From Flavobacterium xueshanense (lineage in GTDB: Bacteria > Bacteroidota > Bacteroidia > Flavobacteriales > Flavobacteriaceae): a DNA stretch of 64,000 nucleotides. The translations under genes were made by a program, and so were the position numbers. The stretch lies in the NCBI RefSeq assembly GCF_900112975.1, contig NZ_FONQ01000003.1, forward strand, positions 1 through 64,000, written 5' to 3'. Below the pieces are notes generated by a model that was not told the DNA's origin, searched no databases, and saw only the letters and a program-made list of their open reading frames with translations. Within the stretch, counting starts at the first letter, position 1; the number at the start of each line of letters is the position of its first letter. Of the stretch, positions 1-9,070 are shown piece by piece.

Positions 1-275
1 ACTTTTTCTTTTTCCTTAGAAAGTAGTGATTCTAGCTCTTTTATTCGTTGTTCTGGAGTATTCTTTTGTGACATAGATGGTAATTCTTTCCAATCTAAGA
101 TACTATGTTTTCGCATCCAAACCAAAACAGTGCTTCTACCTTGAATTCCATACTTTTTTTGAGCTTGTTTATAGGTTAACTCGCCTTTTTCTACTTCGGC
201 AACTACTTGTAATTTAAAAGCTAGGCTGTAATCTCGTTGACTACGTTTTTGTCTTTGCGGGGATTGTGATTCCAT
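1..275 (-). CDS. IS3-family transposase OrfA (partial, runs off the window start)
   Basis: About 91 codons read leftward from an ATG at 275, starting MESQSPQRQKRSQRDYSLAF. The segment has an HTH (residues about 17-60, with YKQAQKKYGIQGRSTVLVWM) typical of IS3 OrfA proteins. It ends in a heptad-like helix (RIKELESLLSKEKEK) that resembles the OrfA leucine zipper. OrfA binds the IS ends and, by programmed frameshifting, normally forms the N-terminus of the OrfAB transposase. The C-terminal end and any OrfB are beyond the window. The reading frame is open throughout what is visible. Confidence 0.8.
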   Translation of the reverse strand, partial: MESQSPQRQKRSQRDYSLAFKLQVVAEVEKGELTYKQAQKKYGIQGRSTVLVWMRKHSILDWKELPSMSQKNTPEQRIKELESLLSKEKEK

Positions 276-317
276 AAATTAAGTTGTTTGAGTGACAACC
301 TATTTCAGGACGGGACA
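1..317 (-). mobile_element. Partial IS3-like insertion sequence (transposase end with terminal inverted repeat)
   Basis: The stretch contains the first part of an IS3-type OrfA reading leftward out of the window. Just upstream of it, at about 293-317, is a candidate terminal inverted repeat. Read on the minus strand it begins TGTCCCGTCCTGAAATAGG, with the TG start usual for IS3 ends. The other end is outside the window, so length, OrfB and target duplication cannot be judged. The element sits against the terminator of the neighbouring nucleotidyltransferase gene and interrupts no visible gene. Confidence 0.75.
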
Positions 318-324
318 GTAAAAT

Positions 325-360
325 AACATAAGCCTCAATCAAGAGGCTTATGTTGTTTTT
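325..360. terminator. Intrinsic terminator hairpin
   Basis: A perfect 12-bp stem (AACATAAGCCTC with GAGGCTTATGTT, loop AATCAA) lies between the IS end and the minus-strand nucleotidyltransferase gene. T-rich sequence follows on both strands. It most likely ends the leftward transcript of the gene at 376-1551 and could also work for rightward transcripts leaving the IS. Confidence 0.8.
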
Positions 361-375
361 TATATGATGTAGAAA

Positions 376-1551
376 TTATTCTTTTCTCCATTTTTTAGTT
401 TCCTCAAAAACATGTTCTAGAATTGCCGCTTCTCTTTCATCAAAATCTACGTTTCGGCGGCTCATCACCAACCGAGCAGTTTCGAACGCTTTTTTTGTGA
501 TATAAGTCGTGAATCCTGAAGCACCGCCCCAAGAAAAACTTGGCACAAAATTACGTGGAAATCCACTGCCAAAAATATTTGCGCTCACTCCCACTACTGT
601 TCCTGTATTGAACATCGTGTTAATGCCGCATTTGCTGTGGTCACCCATCATCAAACCGCAAAACTGAAGACCTGTTTTAGCAAAACCTTCCGATTCATAA
701 CTCCACAATTTTACTTCTTCGTAATTGTTTTTTAGATTCGAATTGTTACTGTCGGCTCCAATATTACACCATTCACCAAGAACAGAATTCCCTAAAAATC
801 CATCATGTCCTTTATTAGAATAACCAAATAAAACGGAATTATTGACTTCACCTCCAATTCTTGAATACGGACCTACAGTTGTTGCTCCGTAGACTTTCGC
901 AGCCATTTTTACAGTTGCATTTTCGCACAAGGCAAAAGGACCTCTGATTACCGAACCTTCCATTATTTCTGAATCTTTACCTATGTATATTGGACCTGTA
1001 GAAGCATTTAAAGTAACGAACTCTAATTTTGCACCTTCTTCTATAAATATATTTTCGGGAGCGATGACGTTGACACTTTTGGGAATAGGATGCGATCTTC
1101 TGTCTTCAGTCAAGTATTCAAAATCTTCTCGTATTGCCGCATCATTTTTAGAAAAAATGTCCCAAGTATTATGTACCGTCAAACATTCCTCGTTGTACTC
1201 TAAAATTTCATAGGAATCAAAATCTACTTCTTCCTGTTCTTCCGAAGTGTAAAAAGCAATCACTTCATCGCCTTTAAAAATTGCCTGATTGGGTTCCAGA
1301 TTACTAACCATCTCCGCTAATACATCATTAGGTAGAAACGAAGCATTTATCATTACATTTACCTCTAACTCTACCATTGGAAATTTCTCTGATAAATATT
1401 CCTCTGTCAATGTGGTGGTGGTAGAACCCAGACGCATTTCCCATTTTTGACGAATCGTCATGATACCAATAAGAATATCTGCAACAGGACGTGTGAAAGT
1501 AAAAGGCAATAAGGCATTTCTAGCAGGTCCGTCGAAAAGTATGTAATTCAT
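376..1551 (-). CDS. GlmU-like putative sugar nucleotidyltransferase (Bacteroidota type)
   Basis: A 391-residue protein. The N-terminus (NYILFDGPARNALLPFTFTR) matches the Bacteroidota GlmU-like family rather than the classical LxAGxGxRM pyrophosphorylase signature. The second half, from about residue 160, is rich in hexapeptide-repeat positions (IYIGKDSEIMEGSVIRGPF, then VYGATTVGPYSRIGG) and should form a left-handed beta-helix as in acyltransferases of the GlmU class. The likely role is making an activated amino sugar for the envelope, but substrate and activities are inferred. A TAACTTTG box on the minus strand at 1637-1630 is a possible promoter. It is transcribed alone and ends at the hairpin at 325-360. 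Confidence 0.8.
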   Translation of the reverse strand: MNYILFDGPARNALLPFTFTRPVADILIGIMTIRQKWEMRLGSTTTTLTEEYLSEKFPMVELEVNVMINASFLPNDVLAEMVSNLEPNQAIFKGDEVIAFYTSEEQEEVDFDSYEILEYNEECLTVHNTWDIFSKNDAAIREDFEYLTEDRRSHPIPKSVNVIAPENIFIEEGAKLEFVTLNASTGPIYIGKDSEIMEGSVIRGPFALCENATVKMAAKVYGATTVGPYSRIGGEVNNSVLFGYSNKGHDGFLGNSVLGEWCNIGADSNNSNLKNNYEEVKLWSYESEGFAKTGLQFCGLMMGDHSKCGINTMFNTGTVVGVSANIFGSGFPRNFVPSFSWGGASGFTTYITKKAFETARLVMSRRNVDFDEREAAILEHVFEETKKWRKE

Positions 1552-1660
1552 AAAATTGTTTATTTGTTGATTCCGTTATTTGTTGATTAGAAATTAGTTC
1601 AAACAACTTCCTTTTTATTATATCGTCTTCAAAGTTACAAAGTTTTAAAATAAATAAAAT

Positions 1661-1689
1661 AAAAAAAGCCTTCCGAAAAGAAAGGCTTT
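1661..1689 (-). terminator. Terminator of the L31 gene
   Basis: On the minus strand an 8-bp stem (AAAGCCTT with AAGGCTTT) is followed by a long T-rich run, TTTTTATTTTATTT. It lies about 25 bases behind the L31 stop codon, as expected for a Rho-independent terminator. Confidence 0.8.
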
Positions 1690-1713
1690 ACTATAATTAT
1701 GAACAAGTTAAAA

Positions 1714-1965
1714 TTATCTAACGTGTTTAGCGTATTTAGTTTTGAATTTATCAATACGTCCTGCAGTATCAATAAGTTTAGATTTACCTGTGTAAAAAGG
1801 GTGAGAAGTTCTAGAGATCTCCATTTTTACAACTGGGTATTCAACACCATCAACTGTTAATGTTTCTCTTGTATCTGCAGTAGATTTAGTAATAAAAACT
1901 TCGTCATTTGACATGTCTTTAAATGCAACTAATCTGTAATTTTCTGGGTGAATTCCTTTTTTCAT
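1714..1965 (-). CDS. rpmE2: Ribosomal protein L31, type B
   Basis: 83 residues beginning MKKGIHPENYRLVAFKDMSN, the usual length and start of type B L31 of the large ribosomal subunit. Like other type B forms it lacks the cysteines that bind zinc in type A L31, so it is the zinc-independent version. It contains the conserved SHPFYTGKSK segment and a basic tail. The gene stands alone between a promoter at about 2077-2105 and a terminator at 1661-1689. The leader is unusually long (roughly 100 bases), leaving room for regulation at RNA level, which is unproven. Confidence 0.95.
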   Translation of the reverse strand: MKKGIHPENYRLVAFKDMSNDEVFITKSTADTRETLTVDGVEYPVVKMEISRTSHPFYTGKSKLIDTAGRIDKFKTKYAKHVR

Positions 1966-2076
1966 CTTGTTAATCTTTTTTATTTGTTAATTATAATTTG
2001 TCTTGAAGCTTTTCTTCTAACAGAAAAGGTATAAACCCCTTATAACTTTTTGTTTTACAATATTATTTTGAGTTTG

Positions 2077-2105
2077 CAAATTTACAATTATTTTCCAATA
2101 AACAA
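2077..2105 (-). promoter_or_regulatory. Bacteroidota-type promoter of the L31 gene
   Basis: On the minus strand TAAATTTG (2084-2077) matches the TAnnTTTG -7 box. TTG at 2105-2103 lies 18 bases upstream, as expected for the -33 element. Transcription would begin near 2070, giving a leader of about 100 bases before the ATG at 1965. That leader contains a small hairpin possibility (GAAG-AAAA-GCTTC). Confidence 0.65.
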
Positions 2106-2205
2106 ATCTTTGTCTCACTTTTTTTATATAATCGTAAAAAGTGATTTTTAGCTCCGAATATATTGGGAATTGCTATATTTGTGGATTAATTCTAAAACCA
2201 CAATA

Positions 2206-2736
2206 ATGATAAATGAAATTATTAAAAAGAATGGAATAACCTTTGGAGTAACAATTGGAATTGTTTCTGCATTAATTACTTCAACAATTTACGCTATTGA
2301 TTTAAATTTGTTTACTTCTTGGTGGATTGGAGTCCTAAGTATTTTGGTTTATCTTACATTGGGAATTGTTTTACTTTCGAAAACAAAAAAAGAGCTGAAC
2401 AATATTTTCTCTTTTAAGGATGCTTTTACGACTTACTTCATAGCTACACTAATAGGTATTTTAATTTCAACTCTTTTTAATGTTCTTTTATTCAATTTCA
2501 TTGATCCTTCTGCCAAAGAGACTTTAAGTGAATTAATGATTAAATACACTGTCAATATGATGCAAAAATTTGGCACACCGGCATCAGCCATTAATGAAGC
2601 TATTGCAAAATTAAAAGAAAATAATCCTTATTCTACATTAGAATTACTAAAAGGATCTGTTTTTAGTATTGTTTTTAGTTCAATTTTCGGATTAATTTTG
2701 GCAGCATTCTTTAAAAGCAAAACTACACAAGAATAA
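2206..2736 (+). CDS. DUF4199 family membrane protein
   Basis: A membrane protein of 176 residues if it starts at ATG 2206 (MINEIIKKNGITFGVTIGIV). An in-frame TTG at 2170 would add 12 residues, but a TATATTTG promoter-like box at 2174-2181 covers that stretch, so the later ATG is preferred. Four hydrophobic segments are visible: near residues 10-30, 35-55, 70-95 and 150-170. This fits the DUF4199 family, whose function is unknown. It is followed after 6 bases by a glycosyltransferase gene, so the two are probably co-transcribed and may act together at the inner membrane. Confidence 0.8.
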   Translation: MINEIIKKNGITFGVTIGIVSALITSTIYAIDLNLFTSWWIGVLSILVYLTLGIVLLSKTKKELNNIFSFKDAFTTYFIATLIGILISTLFNVLLFNFIDPSAKETLSELMIKYTVNMMQKFGTPASAINEAIAKLKENNPYSTLELLKGSVFSIVFSSIFGLILAAFFKSKTTQE

Positions 2737-2742
2737 AAATTA

Positions 2743-3702
2743 ATGAATTTATCACTACTTATACCGCTTCTTAACGAAGAGGAATCACTTAATGAACTCT
2801 ATGATTGGATCATCAAAGTGATGCATTCTCATAATTATACGTACGAAATCATTTTTCTGGATGATGGAAGTACCGATAGTTCATGGTCTATTATAGAAGG
2901 ATTTGCCCAAGAAAACCCTCATGTAAAAGGCGTTCGTTTCATGAAAAATTTTGGAAAATCACAAGCGTTGCATGCTGGTTTTGCAAAAGCGCAGGGTGAT
3001 GTTATAATTACAATGGATGCTGACTTGCAAGACAGCCCAGAGGAAATTCCGGGATTGTATGATATGATTACCAATGGGAAATATGATTTAGTTTCCGGAT
3101 GGAAAAAGAAACGCTACGACTCCGTAGTGGCGAAAAACTTGCCTTCTAAATTATTCAATTGGGCGGCGAGAAAAACATCGGGAGTGGAATTGAATGATTT
3201 TAACTGTGGACTGAAAGCCTACAAAAATATTGTGGTAAAAAACATTGAAGTTTCGGGCGAAATGCACCGATACATTCCGGTTTTGGCAAAAAATGCTGGT
3301 TTTGGAAAAATTGGCGAAAAAGTGGTGCAGCACCAAGCCAGAAAATATGGTGAAACTAAATTTGGGATGGAACGTTTTATCAATGGTTTCCTAGATTTAA
3401 TTACTATTTGGTTTCTTTCAAGATTTGGAAAAAGACCGATGCATTTATTCGGCGCCATGGGATCATTAATGTTTATTATTGGGGTTATGCTTGCCGGATA
3501 TATTGGTATTTCAAAACTATACCACATGTATAATGACATGCGCTACAGTCTGGTAACGAACAATCCTTGGTTTTATATCGCGCTTACCACAATGGTATTG
3601 GGAACACAATTATTTTTGGCTGGATTTCTTGGCGAAATAATTTTGCGAACAAAAAACAATGAAGAGCGTTATAAAGTGTCGAGCGAGGTTAATTTTCTGT
3701 AG
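2743..3702 (+). CDS. Family 2 glycosyltransferase, polyprenyl-phosphate type
   Basis: 319 residues with a GT-A fold. It begins with LSLLIPLLNEEESL, has the nucleotide-sugar motif DDGSTD at residues 40-45 and DADLQD at 92-97 (metal-binding DxD). The acceptor region is QHQARKYGETKFG. Two hydrophobic helices follow (about 230-260 and 275-298). This arrangement matches DPM1/GtrB/ArnC-like enzymes that transfer a sugar from a nucleotide donor to a lipid-phosphate carrier at the inner membrane. The sugar cannot be told from sequence. It lies directly behind the DUF4199 gene and ahead of a phospho-sugar mutase that could help supply donor sugars. Confidence 0.9.
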   Translation: MNLSLLIPLLNEEESLNELYDWIIKVMHSHNYTYEIIFLDDGSTDSSWSIIEGFAQENPHVKGVRFMKNFGKSQALHAGFAKAQGDVIITMDADLQDSPEEIPGLYDMITNGKYDLVSGWKKKRYDSVVAKNLPSKLFNWAARKTSGVELNDFNCGLKAYKNIVVKNIEVSGEMHRYIPVLAKNAGFGKIGEKVVQHQARKYGETKFGMERFINGFLDLITIWFLSRFGKRPMHLFGAMGSLMFIIGVMLAGYIGISKLYHMYNDMRYSLVTNNPWFYIALTTMVLGTQLFLAGFLGEIILRTKNNEERYKVSSEVNFL

Positions 3703-3748
3703 TTTAAACTAAGACTAAATGTAAAGATAATAGTTCTCGTTTGCACAA

Positions 3749-3835
3749 TGCCTAGCCCTGATAATAGCGGCATCCTTTTTCTTTTTTTTTCTTTAAAAAA
3801 AGAAAAAGATATAGCGGATAGCAGGATATTGCTCC
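3749..3835. repeat. Intergenic hairpin repeat of a type common in Flavobacterium
   Basis: The stretch carries CCTAGCCCTGATAATAGCGG, then a CTTTTTC-poly(T)/poly(A)-GAAAAAG stem, then ATAGCGGATAGCAGGA and GCTCC. I recall similar elements (CCTGATAGC...hairpin...GATAGCAGG) between genes in many Flavobacterium genomes. The central stem followed by AT-rich DNA could also end the upstream transcript. No open frame is present. Confidence 0.5.
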
Positions 3836-3896
3836 TAAAAACAAAACAACTGGATTTAAATTTTAATTACAAATTTAGAAACTAAAAAACTATAGC

Positions 3897-5624
3897 ATGG
3901 AGATCAAACAAAATATATTGGACGCAGTAAATGAGTGGCTTACGCCAATATTTGACACCGCTACACAGGAAGAGATTAAAGAATTGATGACTACCTCGCC
4001 TACAGAACTGGAAGAGCGTTTTTATAAAAATCTTGAATTTGGAACTGGTGGAATGCGAGGAGTTATGGGTGTAGGAAACAATCGCATCAATAAATATACG
4101 CTAGGAAAAACTACGCAAGGACTTTCGGATTACTTGCACACTGCATTTCCTAACCAGCCTTTGAAAGCAGTTATTGCTTACGATTGCCGCTACAATAGCG
4201 ATACGTTGGCCAAAGTAGTGGCAGATGTTTTCTCGGCTAACGGAATTAAAGTGTATTTGTTTTCGGAATTGAGACCTACTCCAGAATTGTCATTTGCAGT
4301 GAAACATTTAGGTTGTCAATGCGGAATAGTTCTAACTGCCTCTCACAACCCACCAGAATACAACGGATACAAAGTGTACTGGCAAGATGGTGGACAAATT
4401 GTGCCACCAGAAGATGAGGGAATCATCTCTGTTATCGAGAATTTAAATTACAATCAAATCAAGTTTACTGCCAATGAAGATTTGATACATTATATTGATA
4501 CCGAAGTTGATGAAGCTTTTATCAAATCGACTATCGAGAATGCCAGCTTTGGAACTTCGGCTGACGCCAAAGAAAATCTGAATATTGTTTTCACCTCTTT
4601 ACATGGGACTTCCATAACCTTAGTGCCTGATACCTTATCGCAAGCGGGTTATCCTAACGTGAATATTGTTGAAGAACAAAGAGTGCCGAATGGTGATTTC
4701 CCAACTGTAAAATCTCCAAATCCAGAGGAGCCAGAAGCACTGACAATGGCATTGGCTTTGGCGGACAAAACGAATTCGGATATTGTTATTGGGACTGATC
4801 CTGACTGTGACCGTTTAGGAGTTGCCGTTAGAAACAACGAAGGCAAAATGACGTTACTTAATGGAAATCAAACCATGATTTTGATGACTGCATTTTTATT
4901 GGAACAATGGAAAAAAGCAGGGAAAATTAATGGAAAACAATTTGTAGGTTCTACAATCGTTTCTACTCCTATGATGATGGAATTAGCAACAAACTACGAT
5001 GTAGAGTGCAAAGTGGGTTTGACTGGTTTCAAATGGATTGCCAAGATGATTAAAGATTTTCCTGAGTTGGAATTCATAGGTGGCGGTGAAGAAAGTTTTG
5101 GTTACATGGTAGGCGATGCCGTACGCGATAAAGATGCTGTTGCGTCTACTTTATTGATTTGCGAACTTGCGGCTCAAGCCAAAGCCAAAGGAAGTACGGT
5201 TTACAAAGAATTACTACAACTATATGTTGATAACGGTTTTTATAAAGAATACTTAGTTTCATTGACTAAAAAAGGAATGGATGGTTTGCAGGAAATCAAT
5301 CAGATGATGATTGACATGAGAGAAAATCCATTGAAAGAAATCAACGGACAACGAGTGATTATGCTGGAAGATTACCAATCATTGATAGCGAAAAATTTGC
5401 TTACGGATGAGGAAACCAAAATGGATATTCCAAAATCGAACGTATTGATTTATTATACGGAAGACGGATCAAAAATATGTGCCAGACCAAGCGGAACGGA
5501 ACCTAAAATAAAATTTTATATTAGTGTAAACACAGAATTGGAATCAGTTGAAGATTTTAACGATGTAGAAAGCATTTTAAACGAAAAGATTAAAAATATT
5601 ATTATTGCAATGCAATTGAACTAA
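3897..5624 (+). CDS. Phospho-sugar mutase (phosphoglucomutase/phosphomannomutase family)
   Basis: 575 residues, the length of the long alpha-D-phosphohexomutase class (B. subtilis PgcA type). The phosphoserine loop is [13 protein letters not shown] with Ser149. The metal-binding loop GTDPDCDR lies near residue 300, the sugar-binding loop [11 protein letters not shown] near 400, and the C-terminal phosphate-binding loop [12 protein letters not shown] near 530. All four active-site loops are intact. The enzyme interconverts hexose 1- and 6-phosphates in the cytoplasm and would feed nucleotide-sugar synthesis. Its stop codon overlaps the start of the ABC transporter gene (TAATG), so the two are translationally coupled. 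Confidence 0.92.
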   Translation: MEIKQNILDAVNEWLTPIFDTATQEEIKELMTTSPTELEERFYKNLEFGTGGMRGVMGVGNNRINKYTLGKTTQGLSDYLHTAFPNQPLKAVIAYDCRYNSDTLAKVVADVFSANGIKVYLFSELRPTPELSFAVKHLGCQCGIVLTASHNPPEYNGYKVYWQDGGQIVPPEDEGIISVIENLNYNQIKFTANEDLIHYIDTEVDEAFIKSTIENASFGTSADAKENLNIVFTSLHGTSITLVPDTLSQAGYPNVNIVEEQRVPNGDFPTVKSPNPEEPEALTMALALADKTNSDIVIGTDPDCDRLGVAVRNNEGKMTLLNGNQTMILMTAFLLEQWKKAGKINGKQFVGSTIVSTPMMMELATNYDVECKVGLTGFKWIAKMIKDFPELEFIGGGEESFGYMVGDAVRDKDAVASTLLICELAAQAKAKGSTVYKELLQLYVDNGFYKEYLVSLTKKGMDGLQEINQMMIDMRENPLKEINGQRVIMLEDYQSLIAKNLLTDEETKMDIPKSNVLIYYTEDGSKICARPSGTEPKIKFYISVNTELESVEDFNDVESILNEKIKNIIIAMQLN

Positions 5625-7453
5625 TGGACAGAAATTTAATAAAATTAATTCCTTTTACTAAACCGTATAAAACCCATATTATCTGGAATGTGATATACAA
5701 CGTTCTTTATGCGTTGTTCAGCACTATTTCTATGTTGACGCTGCTTCCGGTACTTCAAGTACTTTTTGGAAAAATCAAAACAATTGAAAAAGAGCCAATA
5801 TATACCGGAATTGGAAATATAAAAGATTACGGAACTGATCTTTTGTATTTTAAAATAACCGAATTAACAAAAGATAACAGTCCTCAGTTTGCCCTTTTAC
5901 TTGTCGTTTCTTTGGTAATCATCACTTTTTTATTCAAAAATTTGTTCAATTATCTTGCTTCTCATCACATCATGCATCTCAAAAATGGCGTTTTACGGGA
6001 TTTGCGAAAATCAATGTATGACAAAATAATTGAATTACCGATATCCTACTATTCAGAGAAAAGAAAAGGAGATATTATGGCGCGAATGCTGGGTGATGTC
6101 AACGAGGTTCAAAATTCCTTTTTTTCGATACTGGAACTGATTGTAAAGGAACCATTAACGATTGTATTTGCAATAGTCTCCATGTTTTTTATAAGTGTAG
6201 AACTTACGTTTTTTGTTTTAGTTTTTATTCCAATTTCGGGATTTATCATTTCAAAAATCGCTAAAAATTTGAGAGCACAATCTTTACAGGCACAAAAAGA
6301 AAGTGGATTTCTGATTTCAATAGTAGATGAAAGTTTGGGCGGTTTGAAAGTAATTAAAAGCTACAACGCAGAACCTAATTTTAAAAACAGATTCAACGGT
6401 TCAGTAACCCGACTGTTGCATTTATCAAATAGCATTGGAGACAAAAATAATTTGGCAACGCCATTAAGTGAATTTTTAGGAATCACAACAATAGCTGCCT
6501 TGTTATGGTATGGAGGAAACTTAGTGTTAATTGATAAAACTCTTGAAGGCGCCGCTTTTATTGTTTTTCTTACGTTGGCCTTCAATATTCTAACTCCCGC
6601 CAAAGCCATTTCAAAAGCATCTTATGCCGTGAAAAATGGTTTAGCTGCCGCAGAACGGGTTTTTGAAGTTTTAGAAGTCGAAAATGAAATCACTTCAAAA
6701 GAAAATGCTATTGAAAAAAACACTTTCGATTCGAACATAACCCTCAAAAACATTAACTTCAAATACGAAAAAGAAAATGTTTTAAAAGACTTTACGCTTG
6801 AAGTTAAAAAGGGACAAACGGTGGCTCTTGTCGGGCAATCCGGCAGCGGAAAAAGTACCATTGCTAATTTGCTCACCCGTTTTTATGACACCAGTGAAGG
6901 GGAAATCACGATTGATGGGACCAACATAAAAGATTTTAGTTTAAAATCACTTCGAGGGTTGATGGGACTGGTTACACAAGACAGTATTTTATTTAATGAT
7001 ACAATCAAAGCTAATGTCGCATTGGGAAAAATAGACGCTACAGATGAAGAAATTATTGAAGCATTAAAAATTGCCAATGCCTATGAATTTGTCAAAGATT
7101 TACCGTCAGGTATTCACACAAACATAGGAGACAGCGGAAACAAACTTTCGGGTGGTCAAAAACAACGCTTATCGATTGCCAGAGCCGTTTTGAAAAACCC
7201 TCCGATTATGATTCTTGATGAAGCCACATCAGCATTGGATACCGAAAGCGAAAAATTTGTTCAAGTAGCTTTGGAGAACATGATGCAAAACCGAACTTCA
7301 ATTGTTATTGCGCACCGTCTTTCCACAATTCAAAAAGCAGATTTGATTGTGGTGATGCAAAAAGGAAAAATAGTGGAACAAGGAAAACACGACGAACTAA
7401 TTGCATTGAATGGCATGTATAATAAATTAGTGTCTATGCAATCTTTTGAATAA
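5624..7453 (+). CDS. MsbA-like ABC exporter (fused membrane and ATPase domains)
   Basis: 609 residues with an N-terminal six-helix exporter domain (about 15-340) and a C-terminal ATPase. The ATPase has Walker A GQSGSGKST near residue 404, signature LSGGQKQR near 508, Walker B IMILDEATSALD near 529, and the switch histidine in IVIAHRLST. All catalytic residues are present. The half-size transporter should work as a homodimer exporting a lipid or lipid-linked compound across the inner membrane. MsbA itself (lipid A flippase) is the closest named relative, but similar exporters carry other lipids. Its ATG overlaps the mutase stop codon. Confidence 0.88.
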   Translation: MDRNLIKLIPFTKPYKTHIIWNVIYNVLYALFSTISMLTLLPVLQVLFGKIKTIEKEPIYTGIGNIKDYGTDLLYFKITELTKDNSPQFALLLVVSLVIITFLFKNLFNYLASHHIMHLKNGVLRDLRKSMYDKIIELPISYYSEKRKGDIMARMLGDVNEVQNSFFSILELIVKEPLTIVFAIVSMFFISVELTFFVLVFIPISGFIISKIAKNLRAQSLQAQKESGFLISIVDESLGGLKVIKSYNAEPNFKNRFNGSVTRLLHLSNSIGDKNNLATPLSEFLGITTIAALLWYGGNLVLIDKTLEGAAFIVFLTLAFNILTPAKAISKASYAVKNGLAAAERVFEVLEVENEITSKENAIEKNTFDSNITLKNINFKYEKENVLKDFTLEVKKGQTVALVGQSGSGKSTIANLLTRFYDTSEGEITIDGTNIKDFSLKSLRGLMGLVTQDSILFNDTIKANVALGKIDATDEEIIEALKIANAYEFVKDLPSGIHTNIGDSGNKLSGGQKQRLSIARAVLKNPPIMILDEATSALDTESEKFVQVALENMMQNRTSIVIAHRLSTIQKADLIVVMQKGKIVEQGKHDELIALNGMYNKLVSMQSFE

Positions 7454-7526
7454 CGATGAAGAACACCGTTTTTCGTGACCATTAAAATCTTTAAAGTATA
7501 TTATTTTAAATCTTTAAGTCTGAAAA

Positions 7527-8228
7527 ATGTACATCACCAATCCAAACATAAAACTTCCTGAAGATCCAAACACGGTTGTTTGGAAGTACCTAGATTTATC
7601 GAAATTCTTAGACTTGTTGATGTCAGAAAAGCTATTTATGTCCCGATCCGATAAGTTTGAAGATCAATATGAAGGTACTTTCAGCGAGCCTACTTTTGAG
7701 GAAATAAAAAAGCTTTCGATTGACAACCCTGACTTTTTAGATTATTATAAAACACATCGGGAAAAAGTAGCCATCAGCAGCTGGCACATCAATGAATATG
7801 AATCGTTCGCCATGTGGCAAATTTTCACACAAAACAGTGAAGGCTTGGCAATTCAATCTACAATTGGGCGTTTGCAGGAATCGCTTATTCCTGAAATAAA
7901 TTTGAAACAATATATTGGGGAAGTAAATTATATCGATTACAAAAAAGAACACATTCCGTTTGATGACATGTTTTTTCCTTTTTTGTTCAAGCGAAAAAGT
8001 TTTCAATATGAAGGCGAAGTACGTATTATCACTGACATTGGCGAAAGCGATATAAAAATAAATGATGGATTAAAAATTAATGTAGACATCAATCAGTTAA
8101 TCGAAAAAATTTACATTCATCCCAAATCCGAAAACTGGTATAAAAACCTGGTCATTCGACTAGTTAAGCAACTTGGTTTTGATTTCACGATTGAAAAATC
8201 AGACTTGGAAAGTGATATTTTGATTTAA
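7527..8228 (+). CDS. DUF2971 domain protein
   Basis: 233 residues. The N-terminus VWKYLDLSKFLDLLMSEKLF followed by FMSRSDKFEDQYEGTF is the usual opening of DUF2971 proteins, and ISSWHINEYESFAMWQIF is the conserved central block. Function is unknown; the family is often found in variable regions. No signal peptide or membrane segment is seen, so it should be cytoplasmic. The gene starts 73 bases after the ABC transporter, probably as a separate unit, and faces the lipoprotein gene tail to tail with only 11 bases between them. Confidence 0.8.
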   Translation: MYITNPNIKLPEDPNTVVWKYLDLSKFLDLLMSEKLFMSRSDKFEDQYEGTFSEPTFEEIKKLSIDNPDFLDYYKTHREKVAISSWHINEYESFAMWQIFTQNSEGLAIQSTIGRLQESLIPEINLKQYIGEVNYIDYKKEHIPFDDMFFPFLFKRKSFQYEGEVRIITDIGESDIKINDGLKINVDINQLIEKIYIHPKSENWYKNLVIRLVKQLGFDFTIEKSDLESDILI

Positions 8229-8239
8229 AATCAGCAGTC

Positions 8240-8962
8240 CTAAACCGGCTCATACCCAATTGTTTTCCATTCCTTTTTTGACAAATCGATGTAATAGTAA
8301 TTCACAACATCTGTCTTGTCAAATTGTCCGTTTTTATTAGTGTCTTCAACCGTTCTATAATACAGACGATTATTAGACCCAATCAATTTCCAGTCGATTA
8401 ATTCCTGAAAATCAGAAGATATTTTAGTAAATTTCTCGCCGCTTATTTCGCTTAAATACAATGCTTTAATATCACTTGTATCTAATTTTCCATCTTTATT
8501 TGTATCCATATCAACCATCGTGTATACCATAATTTGATTATTAGTATTATCCGCAACCGACTTTAAATATGTAGCTGTTTGAATCAAAACAGGTTTTTCA
8601 GTCAATTTTCTGATGGAATCCGAATCAACTTTTTGGAATTTCAAATTCTGCAGGAAACCAGTAATTTCAAATTCGCCATAATTCGATATGGTAAAACTCA
8701 AATCATTCACACTCGAAGAACCATATCTCGATTTTATCCCTTTTTCACGAATGCTTAAATCAGCAACAGGATGAATCAAATAATCCGTTCCGTCCATTTG
8801 AAGTGGTAAATCGGCAATTTGTATCTGGGTTGAATCAGCTTTGGCAAGTTCTTTTGCTCTATTTGTTCCATCGTAAGTAACTTTTGGTTTTTCAACCTCC
8901 TCTTTACAACTCGTTAAAAGCAAAATTGCGATTCCTATTAATGTAATATGTAGTTTTTTCAT
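8240..8962 (-). CDS. Lipoprotein with EF-hand-like calcium loops
   Basis: 240 residues with a type II signal peptide, KKLHITLIGIAILLLTSC, where the lipobox cysteine is residue 19. The acidic residues right after the cysteine (KEEVE) resemble lipoprotein surface-export signals of Bacteroidota, so it may end up on the cell surface; this is inference. Two loops of DxNxDG type (DTNKDGKLDTSD near 154 and DTNKNGQFDKTD near 208) look like EF-hand or dockerin-type calcium sites. No enzyme domain is recognised. It is transcribed alone, convergent with the DUF2971 gene. Confidence 0.75.
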   Translation of the reverse strand: MKKLHITLIGIAILLLTSCKEEVEKPKVTYDGTNRAKELAKADSTQIQIADLPLQMDGTDYLIHPVADLSIREKGIKSRYGSSSVNDLSFTISNYGEFEITGFLQNLKFQKVDSDSIRKLTEKPVLIQTATYLKSVADNTNNQIMVYTMVDMDTNKDGKLDTSDIKALYLSEISGEKFTKISSDFQELIDWKLIGSNNRLYYRTVEDTNKNGQFDKTDVVNYYYIDLSKKEWKTIGYEPV

Positions 8963-9070
8963 AATCCTGTACTTTAAAATTCAAATGTAATCATTTTTAA
9001 AAATGGTAACGGCATTCAATACTTGATTTAACGAATTAAAACTCGGTTTAACTTTACAAATTCTTTAGGG

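Noticed and set aside
983..1213. Plus-strand frame of 76 codons
   Set aside because: It lies opposite the nucleotidyltransferase gene, has no recognisable domain and its composition follows the reverse strand of that gene.
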